Positions 1-10,166 are shown, numbered from the stretch's first letter. The stretch: DNA of 64,000 nt from Paralithodes platypus (GCA_032716605.1 CM064480.1:24329651-24393650); one strand, 5' to 3'. Numbers and translations are program-made. The notes: generated by a model from the sequence alone, not told the origin.

Positions 1-2
1 GG

Positions 3-95
3 AATGCACTGCCCAGAACAGTAATTAGCTCAGAAACAGTTGAAAGCTTTAAGCATAAGTTGGATTCCCATATGGGTGATATGGGCTGTGTGTGA
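3..95 (+). pseudogene. C-terminal tail of a CR1-like LINE reverse transcriptase (enters from outside the window)
   Basis: The frame opening at base 3 reads NALPRTVISSETVESFKHKLD and ends at a TGA at 93-95. The pattern (W)NALPxxVxxxxTVxSFKxxLD is the usual C-terminal end of CR1/L2-type non-LTR retrotransposon polyproteins; a close relative of the motif is found in the minus-strand LINE at 34.2 kb (WNGLPRDVIDCSTVDSF). The rest of the element lies left of the window, so completeness cannot be judged. The assignment to CR1/L2 is by motif only. Confidence 0.7.
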
Positions 96-560
96 ATGGG
101 AGCTGCTTCATGTGGGCCGCATGGCCATACGCAGTTTCCCGCGATCTTATTACCTTATCTTGTTATGTAATTGGGGTTGGGTGTGACAGGGATCTGCCTT
201 GTGTGGGCCGATCGCCTTTTTGCAGACTCCTGTTTTCTTATGTTCTTATGTTCTATGTCTTTTCCTGCTAGATCCAGACATTTTTTTGTCAGGAGATGGG
301 GAGGAGCTAGGGGTTATAGAAAGGATATTTCTAAAAAGCTTACATATTTTACCTCCATAATACCTGGAGATTTAGTTTAAAGTAACTGTCTTCGTGGGGC
401 AATGCATAAGTGTGTTGATTTTCGGTGTGAGCATCCTAGGTTCGGTACGCCGGACTGCCACATGTGTTTGTTAATTTCATTAATCGAGTTTAGGAGTAAA
501 GTTGGTTGGTGGAGAGAACATAATAATGTACGACTTTACCGAACCCCACACAGATAATAA
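96..560. other. Probable LINE 3' UTR and unassigned sequence
   Basis: No convincing coding region. It follows the stop codon of the LINE tail and is probably in part its 3' untranslated region. No clear poly(A) or microsatellite tail marks where the LINE ends. Confidence 0.4.
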
Positions 561-635
561 CACTTTCTGAGGAAGAGCACTTTATTGACAACGTTTCGCA
601 GATAGCTTCATCAGGTCACTAACAAATGCTGGTAC
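561..635 (-). mobile_element. Penelope-like element fragment, downstream half
   Basis: On the minus strand this reads into CTGATGAAGC...GCGAAACGTTGTC followed directly by AATAAA (581-586). The same sequence is found on the plus strand at 37358-37430. The continuation of this copy is found again at 10351-10473, so the fragment was split by the 636-10350 insertion. Motifs CTGATGA and GAAAC spaced like a hammerhead core before AATAAA are typical of Penelope-like element termini (family knowledge). No Penelope RT is present, so the family name is an inference. Confidence 0.5.
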
Positions 636-818
636 CTATGGGTTTCAGAGGCTGTGTTACATCGTTTTTCGGGAATAACTTCTTAACAAACAGTTGGATC
701 AGTATGATATTTTGACACAGGTTTTTTCACACTGTGTCCTAATTTTCGTCAATATAGTGCATTACCAAAAGTGTATAATTAAGCCACTTGTCCCTGTGTC
801 ATGAGGTTAAAGTCACAC
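636..818 (+). repeat. Left arm of a 372-bp foldback MITE
   Basis: This ~183-bp arm, starting CTATGGGTTTCAGAGGC and ending GTCACAC, is the reverse complement of 10167-10350 at roughly 95% identity by eye. With the five bases ATTAA left at 9835-9839, the arms meet in the perfect palindrome GTCACACATTAATGTGTGAC. The original element was therefore a nearly complete hairpin of about 372 bp with no coding capacity. No clear target duplication was found; the flanks GGTAC and TAGGAGGCC rejoin close to the Penelope-like sequence seen at 37350-37365. Confidence 0.8.
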
Positions 819-1095
819 AATTTAGTAGCAGTCTCTACGTTTCCAACGTAGGGCTTATGATCTCAGCCGCTACCACAGCGGGCCGATTTATCGGTACTCA
901 CGCGAAGTAACTAAATAATCTCTAAAGTTGCACCTCAATTCGCTACTAGGCACGTTGTACACACTCCGAGACGACTAGGAAAGAAGAGATAGCGAAGGAG
1001 AGAAAGAATTGTTATAGTTACCCATTTAATCTAGCTGCTCTCCTCTGAGCCATGCTCCATGTTCTATGAGCCTGTGCCAGGACCTGCCAAAGTAT
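819..1095 (+). repeat. DIRS left inverted terminal repeat
   Basis: Bases from 843 to about 1095 match the reverse complement of 9512-9765 with only scattered changes. The outer ~40 bases (AATTTAGTAGCAG...) differ from the right end, which carries a longer unique extension. Asymmetric ends of this type are known from DIRS elements. Confidence 0.9.
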
Positions 1096-3127
1096 CAGTC
1101 ACTTCGCGCCCACCGTCGATGTCACACGCCTTTTTTGTCTGTGCTTCGCGAGTGCCTGCTTTGCATCCCCTTCGCTTCAACTCTTAGTGAGTGTGAGCCT
1201 TTTCAGGCTGTTGAGGTTTTAGAAGGATGTTCAGTGATGTAGGCAGCACTTTACTACGGCTTTATGGCGTGTTTATGGGTGTGCGTGTAGTGCTGGAGAC
1301 GTGTTTATTTATTTGTTTTCTTCGGGGTGGTTGGTCCTCAACGCCGCGTAGCGGTCGTTGTGTGTCTATTCTACCCTCACTTTCGGGTTCATGTTCACTT
1401 TAACTACCCTTAACGTACCTTGGGGGGGGGGGGGGGATATGCTTCCTGCGGGATGCATTGTGTTTCATTCCCTTTGTGACTTTTTGTTTTATTGTTTTTT
1501 CATATGACTACGTGTCGATGTTTTACAAGACTTGAGCATGAAGTTTCTCTGGATTCTGCTTTGTGTGAGCATAGGCCACATAGCCTGTATTCTCTCACAA
1601 ACATGCTGCTTTGGTCTCAACTGACCTATAGCCCTTCTGACTTGTTTATTAAACTTGTCCATAGTTGGTGGTCTTGTATTTCGTTCGCATGGTTCCCGCT
1701 TTTGTCAGTTCCTTTTCGTTTCCCCGGGCCTACTTGACTCGTGGATACGTGGTTCTGGTGAAAATGTTGGTCAAGCCCTCGGCTATCCTCCTTTTATTTT
1801 ATAAATTTAACGTACTTGTGGGGCTTCTCGGGCAGTGTTTAGCTTTGTTACTAGGTTTTTTCACTTAGGGATTGACGCTGCCCTAGTCTTTTCTCGTTTA
1901 TGTGAATTGTGTAACTAGGCTAGGCCTGTGTTTTTTAACTTGAGATGACCGCCGTCGGTTTGGGCCACATACTGTAGTCCTGTCCTTCTGTTTTCCTCTT
2001 GTCTCTACTGACTTGCTGGTTGGTCTTCTACGCTCTTGTTAAGATTCTCATTAATTGTGTGTTTAAGCTAATCGGTTTTTGCCTTGAGCTGCCCTCCGTT
2101 GGAATGATCCACACAGGTCCTTTCCTTCTGCCTTCCTTTTGTCTCCACTGACTGGGAAGTCTCGGTCTCGTAGCTCTCGGTTAAATTCTCGTTTTTCTTA
2201 CAAGTCCATGTTTCTGTTCTTCCCCTGCCTGTGGTTACTTGATCACTAAAAAGGAGGGAGGATGTCTGGAAACTGTACGCGATAGGGGCCCCGCTCACAG
2301 GGAGGATATGCTTGGACAAGTTGACTCGATTTTCGTGTTTACTCACGTTTTTTCGCCACACAGGCAAGGGTCTTCTGGTGTCCTCAGCTCCTTCATCTTT
2401 TTAAATCCGCCCTAGAAGCGCCTTTATCTTTTTGATGTGCCCTGTGCCTTGTCAAGGCCTAGGCCACATAGCTTTTCACTTGACTTGGTTTATGCGCCCT
2501 GTTCTGCCCCCCTCTTCATGTACCTGGACAGGGCTTTTTGGACAACGGCTGATTGGCTGTTTTCCTATCCCTTATGTCCTGTTCCTTGTGTCCTCCTTCT
2601 GTACCTGGTTCCCGCCCTACAGGCGTCCTCCTTGTATACTGGGAGGACCCAAAGACCACCTGAAAAGTCCTAGGACTCGACCCAAAGTGGCAATGTCCTG
2701 TGTGTTTTGGATTCCCTCCCCGCCCCTATTTACACTTATAGGGTACTGTTGGGTTGCTCACACTTGACCTTTTCCTTCCAGCTGGTGCCCGCTCTACTGC
2801 CGGCTGTCCCTACGCCGCCGCCACTTCGCCGCCTCCTCCCTCCGCTCTCACAGAGGGTTCTCAGGTATTTCGAAGGGTACCACTTTCCCCACGATTTTGG
2901 TTCGGACCTGTTCCCAGGGTTGGGCCTCGCTAAGGGGCTTGTCCCAGCCCTGGTGTTGAGGGTCTCTGGTGTGGGTGTTTTCTTTTGACTTTCCTGTTAT
3001 ACTTGCTACATAGCTTCTTACTGGATATTGTCTTATTGAGTCTTACATGCTGAATTGGCTCTACTGCCTCATATTGCCTGTCTCACATCTACTGGTGGGT
3101 AATGCTTCCCCATTTTTCAGTGCTGTG
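1096..3127 (+). other. DIRS 5' leader, non-coding, T/C-rich
   Basis: Two kilobases between the left ITR and the gag start have only short unconvincing frames. It includes a run of G at 1423-1436, an imperfect tandem repeat (1943-2230) and a pyrimidine-rich stretch ending in CCATTTTTCAG at 3110-3119, just before the gag ATG at 3128. That stretch would serve as a splice acceptor, which might remove much of this long leader; this is an inference. The segment 8782-9331 is similarly T-rich. Confidence 0.6.
1943..2230 (+). repeat. Imperfect tandem repeat of ~143 bp in the DIRS leader
   Basis: The segment beginning TTGAGATGACCGCCGTCGG (about 1941) is repeated as TTGAGCTGCCCTCCGTTGG (about 2083). 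Both are followed by a CTTCTG...TTGTCTC..ACTGACT block. The two copies have diverged substantially. Confidence 0.6.
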
Positions 3128-5900
3128 ATGCCGGCTCCTCCCTGCTCTCGGCCGACGTGTCAGCGGACGGCCTTGCGAGATCACCGGGAATGTTGCCTCC
3201 ACACGGCCTGCTATGCGAAGGATGTTTACGATCCCCGCCGGTGTGGGGTGTGTCTCTCCGCTCTTCAACTACTCGAGACTCTCCCTACGTCGGCGGAAGG
3301 ACAACGGGCCAGGACGTCTCTACGCCGATCATGGGACGTCATCTCCCGTCACGTCCAAAGGGTCCTGCACAGGGCTCCTTCCTTCCGTGAGGATGACGTC
3401 CGGGTGTTGTTAGGGATCCCACCTACCTCCGATGCTACACGCCGTTCCCGCTCCCCTCCTGTTCGTCACTCTCGCTCTCCTCATACGGCTCGGGGCTCCT
3501 CTCCCGGGAGTTCGGGTCAGGCGGGCGGGAGGGCGCATTCCAGGGAGCGGGCCCCCAGGCGTCGTGAACATCGTGTGCCTCTCTCCGACCTCTCCATGAC
3601 TTCTGGAACTTCTGGTAGGAAGAAACGTCGCCGATCTCCGTCCCCTGCTGATCGACCCCGTCTTGCTTCTCCTCACCTCAGGATGAGCCCCCCTCCTTCG
3701 CAGGGTTCCACGGTCTTCAGGGCCAAACGCCGTCCTGCCCCGCCTGCCGAGGAGGTCGTTCTCCATCCTGCACCGTCTTCAGCCACTGGTGGGGTGGAGT
3801 TCGAGCCTCTGCCTGCCTCCCAGCCTGTGAGGGGTCCCGGCCTCTTCCCTATGGCGGGCCCGGCTGTGGTGGTACCGGCAGCGATGCCATCCACGCCTCC
3901 TCCTCAACCTGGAGGTTCCGACGCCTCGATCCCTTGTGGCCAGCAGTCTCCTCCTCGTCTCCCTGACCATTTAGAAGATGTTCTTGAGATGGAGGTTGCG
4001 GATTTTGATCGGCTGGGGGACGAGGATATGGGGGTCGACTAGTCTTCGGACGGTGCACCTGATTCGGGCCAGGAGGACCCCGACGTGGCGGCACAGTCCT
4101 CTCCACCGTCCCCTGAGTTCTCCCCGCTCACGGACCATAGGGCCCGTGGGCCCAGTGAGGCTGGTTCCCTGTCTCCTCTACAGACGTCCTTCCCTCCTGC
4201 TGCGGAGACGGAGTTACGGGCGGAGTTGGCGTCTCTTCGTCTTGAGATGGCCTCCAATAAGGCAGACATCCTCTCCTCTGTCACAGCGGCCATGGATGCA
4301 GTGGTCTCCCGGTTGGGTACTACTAACCCGGTGCCTCTGCAGACTCCGCTTGTGGCTCCTCTCCCACCTGTTGCCGACCACATCCCATCTCGGCCTGCTC
4401 TCCCGGTCGTGGTACCGTTGACATCATCTACTTCATCACCTGCACCTCCGACACCACCTACGACTCCTCTCTGGCCCGTTGTTATCCCGGGCCAGGGTTT
4501 GGGGTTGTTCTCTCACCCCCTCTCCGTGCCGCTTCTCTCCAAGTTTAAGATCCCCAAAGTCAAGATGCCATCCCTGTATGGGGATTCTGTTGCTTGGAGA
4601 GCTGTGATCGCCTCCAACCCTGAGGGGGCGGTCCACCTGCCGGCCGGAGAGCGGGCTGTAGCCCTGGCTGGGCTATACAGGTGAATGAGAAAAACATCTT
4701 CAGGGCCATTACTCCACAGGGTCTGGTCCCTGAGGTCGATGTGAGGGTGTACCCTAACCGGCAAGACATGCGGTATTTTTCATATCATCCGTCGGTCTTG
4801 CCTTACACTGCCACCAAGCCCTGGGCTGACTACTCCCGCCAAGACCTGTCTGCGGATGTCCACTCCCTCTCTTCCATCTCAGGGACGCCGTACCTCAGGA
4901 ATGTGCGAGATCGGGACGGGGTCCTGATGCTCGAACTCCCGCACGTCTGTCCGGGTCCCTGGGGTGAATGGATCCGTGAAGCAGTGGAGTTTGGTCAGTC
5001 CATGGCTGAGACCTTGCCGGCCATCCCATCCATGGAATCATCTTTTCTGTCGGGCATGCTCCTTACCTCCTCGGGCTTCCCTCTGCCTGTGTGGGAGTGG
5101 CTCAATGCTCCCAAATTGTCGGTGGGCCCCCTTTCGTGTTCCTTTTTCACGGCACCGGAGAAGGCATCACTGGACCGGGACTTTAAGTTCCGTCAGCAAG
5201 CGGCGCGCCAACTTTCAACTCTTCTTGCTCAGTTGGAACTGGCGCGGGTTCACCTCCGCCTTATTGAGTCGCTGGAATCGGCTGATCATCGGCAAGGTTT
5301 TGAGCATGTCCGACGGATCACCCTGCAGCTTGCCCTCAACCCTGTTCAGGACATCCGCCACTCCCTCCATGAAGCCACTCGTTGCCGTCAACAACTTCGG
5401 GTGGCTTTCTGTAAGAAGGCCCCTGCCGACGTCCGCAACCGCCTCCTACTGACTGACCTTCTGACCCCTGGACTGTTCCCTGAGGAGGCTTGGCAAGGGG
5501 CTTTCTTACTGGCGCAGAGTGACACATACTCTGCTCAACGGAAGGTGGTGGCGAAGCCCACTTCATCCTCCTCCACCCACGGATGCGGGGGCAGGTCTGT
5601 CGCCGGCAGAGGGCGCCAGGCTAGAGGTGTGGCCAGGGGACTGGCTCCAGGGGGCGTGGTGTACCCGCCTTCCGTGGTCGTCGGTCCCCGGATCGCCGTC
5701 CCCGTCAAGAGGGGATGCGGCGCTGGCAGGCGCAGGGCCCCAGTTCCTCTGCTGCCAGACACAGCCTGGAGGGGGATAGGCCGGAGCGCGAGGCTCGTCC
5801 ATCGTTTCGGCGGGGCGGGGGGACGTCTGGAGGAGGACGTGGTGGCTCTAGCTCCCACTACGATAAGTCCAAGAGGGGCTCCGCGCCAAAAAACGCGTAG
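3128..5900 (+). pseudogene. DIRS gag-like ORF, broken
   Basis: The likely start is the ATG at 3128. The N-terminus is Cys-rich (residues C6, C10, C21, C22, C27, C37, C40), followed by a long Arg/Ser/Pro-rich stretch. The frame is stopped by TAG at 4040-4042, and coding-like sequence then continues in the same frame to a TGA at 4682. The main helical gag body (for example WIREAVEFGQSM, FKFRQQAARQLSTLLAQLELARVH) lies one frame away from 4681 to about 5620. A third frame holds the Arg/Gly-rich tail ending SKRGSAPKNA at the TAG of 5898-5900. So this copy has one nonsense codon and two frame changes; a programmed shift or splice at 4681 (CAG|GTGAAT) cannot be excluded. Role by family: nucleocapsid-like RNA binding. 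Confidence 0.7.
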
Positions 5901-5950
5901 TTCCTCCTGGCCAGTCCCCTCTTCCCTCGCCCGACCATCTCGTCGAAGCG

Positions 5951-7843
5951 GTGATGGGCCTGACACAAGGCGCCCGCACCGGCTTCTTCTGCCCCCACTA
6001 CCGGCAATGGCCCCGCCGGTCATGGGCGCGTCGGGTGGTCAAGAAGGGTCTGACTTGGAGGTGGAGGTCCAGGCCTCCTCTCAGGTGCCCTCCCCGACAG
6101 CGACCAGTGTCTCAGGAAGTGGCCCAAGTGATCATGTCCATGCACGAGGAAGGCGTTATCAAGGAAATATCTTCTACACAAAAGGTATTTCTGTCTCATG
6201 TGTTTCTGGTCCCAAAGAAGGACTGCGCTGCTATGAGGCCGGTGGTAGATCTCTCAGTCGTCAACTCTCACATTGTGAACACCCGTTTCCGCATGCTCAC
6301 CATCAACCAGGTCCGCCTGGCACTCAAGCCCTTGTCTTGGGTGGTCACCCTGGATCTGAAGGATGCTTATTGGCATGTGCCGATGGCTCCTCGGTTCCAG
6401 GGCTGCCTAGCGCTGCAGTCGGATCAACGGGTGTTCCAATTCACCACACTACCATTCGGCCTCAACATAGCACCGCGGGTCTTCACCAAACTGGTGAAGC
6501 AGGCTCTGACCCCCTTGCTCTTACAAGGGATTCAGATCCTGTTTTACCTGGACGATTGGCTCATCTCCGCAGACTCTCTCACACACTGTGTACAAGACAC
6601 GCTCACTGTAGTCAGACATATCACAAACCTGGGGTTCAAACTAAACATTCCCAAGTCCTGCCTCTCACCGTCACGAGAAGTGACGTGGGTGGGCTTGCAC
6701 TGGGATCTCCAAAGCGCCACCGTTTCCCAGAGTCGAGTGAATGCGGCGAAACTTCGAAGGAAGCTCTTTGTCGTGTTGCACTCGATCTCGATAACACGAA
6801 AAATCTGGGACTCCCTACTAGGGTCTTTGAATTGGGCGTCTCTGACCGTGCCCTTGGGCCGGCTCCGACTAAAACGCCTCATTCAGCTGGGCAACAGGCA
6901 CTTCCCTATCTCGCCCCCTTACCGTTTGTGGACGGTACCGCGCTCAATACATCTGAGACTGACACACTGGGTCGCTCGGGGCACGCTCTCTGCGGCTGTG
7001 CCCTGGACTGCTCCTCCGCCGACCATCTGGGTAGACACAGATGCGTCGAGCGAGGTGGGGTGGGGCTATCAATCAGACATGGGACATCAAAACCACGGCA
7101 GGTGGTCGGGGCTCTCACACTTCCACATCAATGCCCTGGAACTGTTGGTACCGTTGTTCTTCCTGCGGGATCACGGACTGGCCCTCACGAGCAAGTCGGT
7201 GACCTTCAGGATGGACAACATGTCCGCGGTTCATTGTATCCAAAAGCAGGGCTCCTCCAGGTCTGTTGTGCTCCAAGACCTGGCGGAGAAATTGTTTTAC
7301 CTGGCCGATCATTACAGCATCACCCTGCATGCGACTTACCTGCCCGGGACGGCCAATCTTTGGGCGGATGCTTTGTCGAGAGGACAGAGCACCAAGGTAG
7401 AATGGTCATTAAGACAAAGCGTTTTCGACGACCTCGCAGCCTCCTGGGGCCATCCGCAGGTGGACTTGTTCGCCTCCTCCGGGACGAACAAGCTGCCGGA
7501 CTACCTCACCCGCTGGACTTGTACTCAGGCGGGGGGGCCGGATGCCTTCAGCGAGGACTGGAGCTGGTGGCAGTCGATTTACGCTTTTCCACCGCCCGAC
7601 GCACTGCTTATGTGCAAAATCCTACAGAGGCTGAGAGAGTACCGTGGCAAGGTTTGGTTAATCGCGCCCCTCTGGCCGGCCCAAGCCTGGTACGCTCAGC
7701 TGAAGCGATGGTGCCCGAGTCCCGTTCCCCTGTCTGTCTCAGACTTCCACTTGGGACAGATTGGAGCCCTAGGGACCTCGTTGGCATTCGCATCGTGGAT
7801 GTTTGTGAGGCAGGGTGGTTACCGAAATATGGACGTTGCTTGA
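5951..7843 (+). CDS. DIRS reverse transcriptase-RNase H
   Basis: 630 residues from the first ATG at 5951; the true start may lie further upstream without an ATG. RT motifs in order: FLVPKK near 85-90, VTLDLKDAYWHVP with catalytic D135, TLPFGLNIAP near 166, and FYLDDW with the catalytic pair D201/D202. RNase H follows with VDTDAS (D362 or D364), E397, D422 (FRMDNMSAV) and D473 (WADALSR). Residues 481-630 form the conserved DIRS C-terminal region (VDLFASSGTNK, WLIAPLWPAQAWY). YLDDW rather than YxDD-V/I is typical of DIRS RTs. The frame is uninterrupted, overlaps the recombinase frame by about 136 bases and lies in a -1/+2 relation to it. The enzyme copies element RNA into DNA and degrades the RNA strand. 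Confidence 0.93.
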   Translation: MMGLTQGARTGFFCPHYRQWPRRSWARRVVKKGLTWRWRSRPPLRCPPRQRPVSQEVAQVIMSMHEEGVIKEISSTQKVFLSHVFLVPKKDCAAMRPVVDLSVVNSHIVNTRFRMLTINQVRLALKPLSWVVTLDLKDAYWHVPMAPRFQGCLALQSDQRVFQFTTLPFGLNIAPRVFTKLVKQALTPLLLQGIQILFYLDDWLISADSLTHCVQDTLTVVRHITNLGFKLNIPKSCLSPSREVTWVGLHWDLQSATVSQSRVNAAKLRRKLFVVLHSISITRKIWDSLLGSLNWASLTVPLGRLRLKRLIQLGNRHFPISPPYRLWTVPRSIHLRLTHWVARGTLSAAVPWTAPPPTIWVDTDASSEVGWGYQSDMGHQNHGRWSGLSHFHINALELLVPLFFLRDHGLALTSKSVTFRMDNMSAVHCIQKQGSSRSVVLQDLAEKLFYLADHYSITLHATYLPGTANLWADALSRGQSTKVEWSLRQSVFDDLAASWGHPQVDLFASSGTNKLPDYLTRWTCTQAGGPDAFSEDWSWWQSIYAFPPPDALLMCKILQRLREYRGKVWLIAPLWPAQAWYAQLKRWCPSPVPLSVSDFHLGQIGALGTSLAFASWMFVRQGGYRNMDVA

Positions 7844-8781
7844 CTGATATGCTTAATCAGCACTGGACTAAGGCTACTTGGAAGACTTACGAGTCTCATT
7901 GGAATACTTTCACTAAATGGATCAATGACACCGAACAAACAGTTCCGTCGGTTGCGTTAGTCTTCCATTACCTTAATCACTTGTTTGCGACACGCACGTA
8001 CATGTACAACACCATTAAGAACCACCTGTCCGCTATTAGGGAGCCTTTTGAGACCTTGACGGGGCTGGTGCTCCCTCACAAGGAGCTGTCTTTTTTCATG
8101 ACAGCCTGCTTTCGGCTCAGACCGCCCCCACGCCAGATACCGCCTCAATGGTCTCTGGCGAAGGCTCTCAGGCTCCTTACCTCACCCATCTACACCACTA
8201 ACCCAACACCTGTTCATCTGCTTGATAAAACTTTGTTTCTTTTAGCGTTGGCTACAGGAGAGAGGGTCTCGGAGTTGGCTGCCATGACGAGGGCCCCGAA
8301 TTGCATGAGTTTTTCGCCTTCCTTGGGGTCAGTCACTTTGGCCCCTTCCGTTCATTTTGTGGCCAAGAATGAACGTGAGGCGCACATTTTTAAGCCGTTT
8401 ACTGTACCAGCTTTAAAATGTGGGAGCACGCATCATCCGCTATGCCCGGTAAGAGCCTTGCATACGTATGTGCGTGCCGCTGTGCCGACGTCGGGGACGG
8501 CGCTCTGGTTGGCCCCTACGACAGGGACACGGTTAGGCAAACGTGCTGTGGGACTTCATTTACGCCATGTCATTACTGCGAGTAATTCCCTTACGAAGGG
8601 CTCCGCTCATGATGTCCGCTCTTATGCAGCGACTGTGAGGTTTCTCAACAATTCCTCACTTTCGGATATAGCCGACACCGGGTTATGGTCCTCCCACAGC
8701 ACTTTTGTCTCATCGTACCTGTCCATGTCCACTGCCAGGCCAGGTGTGCCTTGTGTTGCGTTAGGCCAATGTGTCACGTGA
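7708..8781 (+). CDS. DIRS tyrosine recombinase (integrase)
   Basis: 357 residues from the ATG at 7708; the same frame stays open all the way back to 4681. The catalytic set of tyrosine recombinases is complete: R186 in ATGERVSEL, a likely beta-strand K220 (FVAKNER), H301 and R304 in AHDVRSYAAT, H330 in WSSHSTF and the nucleophile Y337 in FVSSYL. The N-terminal half (WTKATWKTYESHWNTF) looks like the SAM-like core-binding domain. It would insert a circular DNA intermediate into the genome. The length is normal for DIRS YRs. The start is uncertain, because a fusion with the upstream frame or frameshifting from the RT ORF is possible. Confidence 0.92.
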   Translation: MVPESRSPVCLRLPLGTDWSPRDLVGIRIVDVCEAGWLPKYGRCLTDMLNQHWTKATWKTYESHWNTFTKWINDTEQTVPSVALVFHYLNHLFATRTYMYNTIKNHLSAIREPFETLTGLVLPHKELSFFMTACFRLRPPPRQIPPQWSLAKALRLLTSPIYTTNPTPVHLLDKTLFLLALATGERVSELAAMTRAPNCMSFSPSLGSVTLAPSVHFVAKNEREAHIFKPFTVPALKCGSTHHPLCPVRALHTYVRAAVPTSGTALWLAPTTGTRLGKRAVGLHLRHVITASNSLTKGSAHDVRSYAATVRFLNNSSLSDIADTGLWSSHSTFVSSYLSMSTARPGVPCVALGQCVT

Positions 8782-9331
8782 TTCATCTCCATCCTGTGTC
8801 TCTTCTCATCCCATACTGTATTTTCTTCCTTTCCCTACACTGGGGGAGGGGGGGGTTATTTTGTATGATTGTACAATGCCTTTCTCTCTTTCATTTTACA
8901 TGTATGTCATCCCTGTTTAGTATTAAGGTTATCTCTCTTACTTCTTTACGTATAGACTCTACTGTCTAGGGGTTACTTGTTTGGTATGTCTATGCCTCAT
9001 ACCCGGTTTTTGTAATTAAAAGAGTGTCCTTGGAGATCTTCCGCCTACTGTGCCTTGCCTTCAGATTCTTGTCTTCATGTACAACTTGCCTTCATTCTTC
9101 CCATATTGGTGTGCCATTCTCCGGTCGACATGACCTATTCCTTAGCCTGCTGCGGCACTTTTAAGACCCTAGACTGATACTGGTAACATGTACTTCCTTA
9201 ATATGCACCGTACTGTTACGCTCTTTTTCTGATAATAAACTGATTTGTTTATTTGTGTCTTTTCTTGGTCCTCTGCTTGTGCTACGGCTTAGGGTTTATG
9301 GTTTATTGGATGTCCGCCTCCAATTTGGGAT
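8782..9331 (+). other. DIRS 3' region with poly(A) signal
   Basis: No coding sequence follows the recombinase stop. The stretch is T-rich; AATTAAA-like sequence at 9015-9021 and AATAAA at 9235-9240 could serve as polyadenylation signals. Confidence 0.55.
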
Positions 9332-9446
9332 TTAAGCCCTACGTTGGAAACGTAGAGACTGCTACTAAATTGGGAGGTTTGACGACCTCCCTTATAACCA
9401 AATAAGGAAAACCTCTTATTTGGTAGCAGTCTCGGAGTATCCAACG
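9332..9446 (-). repeat. DIRS internal complementary region
   Basis: Bases 9332-9371 are the reverse complement of the left terminus (819-858). Bases 9372-9446 are the reverse complement of the right terminus (9760-9834). The two parts abut without a gap, so the segment is complementary to a left-right end junction. In DIRS1 this region is thought to align the ends so that a full-length circle can be made. Confidence 0.92.
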
Positions 9447-9511
9447 ACAGAGTATCCCGCCCTCATGCCGATCCCCTGCCCATCCAATCTAAACTGATTA
9501 CTTGATACCTC

Positions 9512-9834
9512 GATACTTTGGCAGGTCCTGGCACAGACTCATAGAACATGGAGCATGGCTCAGAGGAGAGCAGCTAGATTAAATGGGTAACTATAACAAT
9601 TCTTTCTCTCCTTCGCTATCTCTTCTTTCCTAGTCGTCTCGGAGTGTGTACAACGTGCCTAGTAGTGAATTGAGGTGCAACTCTAGAGATTATTTGGTTA
9701 CTTCGCGTGAGTACCGATAAATCGGCCCGCTGTGGTAGCGGCTGAGATCATAAGCCCTACGTTGGATACTCCGAGACTGCTACCAAATAAGAGGTTTTCC
9801 TTATTTGGTTATAAGGGAGGTCGTCAAACCTCCC
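9512..9834 (-). repeat. DIRS right inverted terminal repeat with extension
   Basis: From 9512 (GATACTTTGGCAGGTC) to about 9765 it is the inverted partner of the left ITR. The outer part (GAGACTGCTACCAAATAAG... to CCTCCC at 9834) is an extension not present at the left end but copied in the internal complementary region. Confidence 0.9.
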
Positions 9835-9839
9835 ATTAA

Positions 9840-10162
9840 TGACACAGAAACGAACAAGGCTACCGTGGCTTACCTGTGAGAACCACCAAACCATTATTGC
9901 TCCTCCATCAAACACGGTAGTTATCACCCACCACCCAACCCTACTATCACCTTTAAATTCAAATCATCTGTCAATATCAAAATATAAATATACAAAAAAA
10001 CATACTTTTGTATATTTATATTTGATATTGACAGATAACTAGAATTTAAAGGCAATAGTAGGGTTGGGTGGTGGGTGATAACTACCTTGTTTGATGGAGG
10101 AGCAATAATGGTTTGGTGGTTCTCACAGGTAAGCCACGGTAGCCTTGTTCGTTTCTGTGTCA
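9840..10162. mobile_element. Foldback MITE, 323 bp, in a TTAA target
   Basis: The two halves are inverted copies of each other: TGACACAGAAACGAACAAGG at 9840 and its complement ending at 10162. TTAA is present on both sides (9836-9839 and 10163-10166), fitting a piggyBac-type TTAA duplication. The arms are ~150 bp and nearly identical, meeting at an AT-rich centre near 9990-10010. No coding capacity; the short mirrored frames are a product of the palindrome. Confidence 0.85.
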
Positions 10163-10166
10163 TTAA

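Larger units (their letters stand above)
819..9834 (+). mobile_element. DIRS-type tyrosine recombinase retrotransposon, full length (~9.0 kb)
   Basis: The element has the full DIRS plan: inverted terminal repeats (819-1095 and 9512-9834), gag-like ORF, overlapping RT/RNase H and tyrosine recombinase ORFs, and an internal complementary region (9332-9446). The ends are fixed by the internal region, which is the complement of the left end (AATTTAG...) joined to the complement of the right end (...CCTCCC). No target-site duplication is visible, as expected for insertion by a tyrosine recombinase. There is no methyltransferase domain between RT and YR. GC content is clearly higher over the ORFs than in the flanking DNA. 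It sits in the centre of a foldback MITE. Confidence 0.92.

Noticed and set aside
2068..2988. Several overlapping frames in the DIRS leader
   Set aside because: Short, on both strands, without family motifs; they fall in an imperfect tandem repeat and T/C-rich sequence.
4678..4690. Intron donor CAG|GTGAAT joining two gag frames
   Set aside because: No acceptor close by that restores the frame could be identified by eye; a frameshift mutation is simpler. Left as an alternative in the gag entry.
9839..10163. Two near-identical short frames (MTQKRTRLPW...) as a gene pair
   Set aside because: They are mirror images produced by the palindrome of the foldback MITE.
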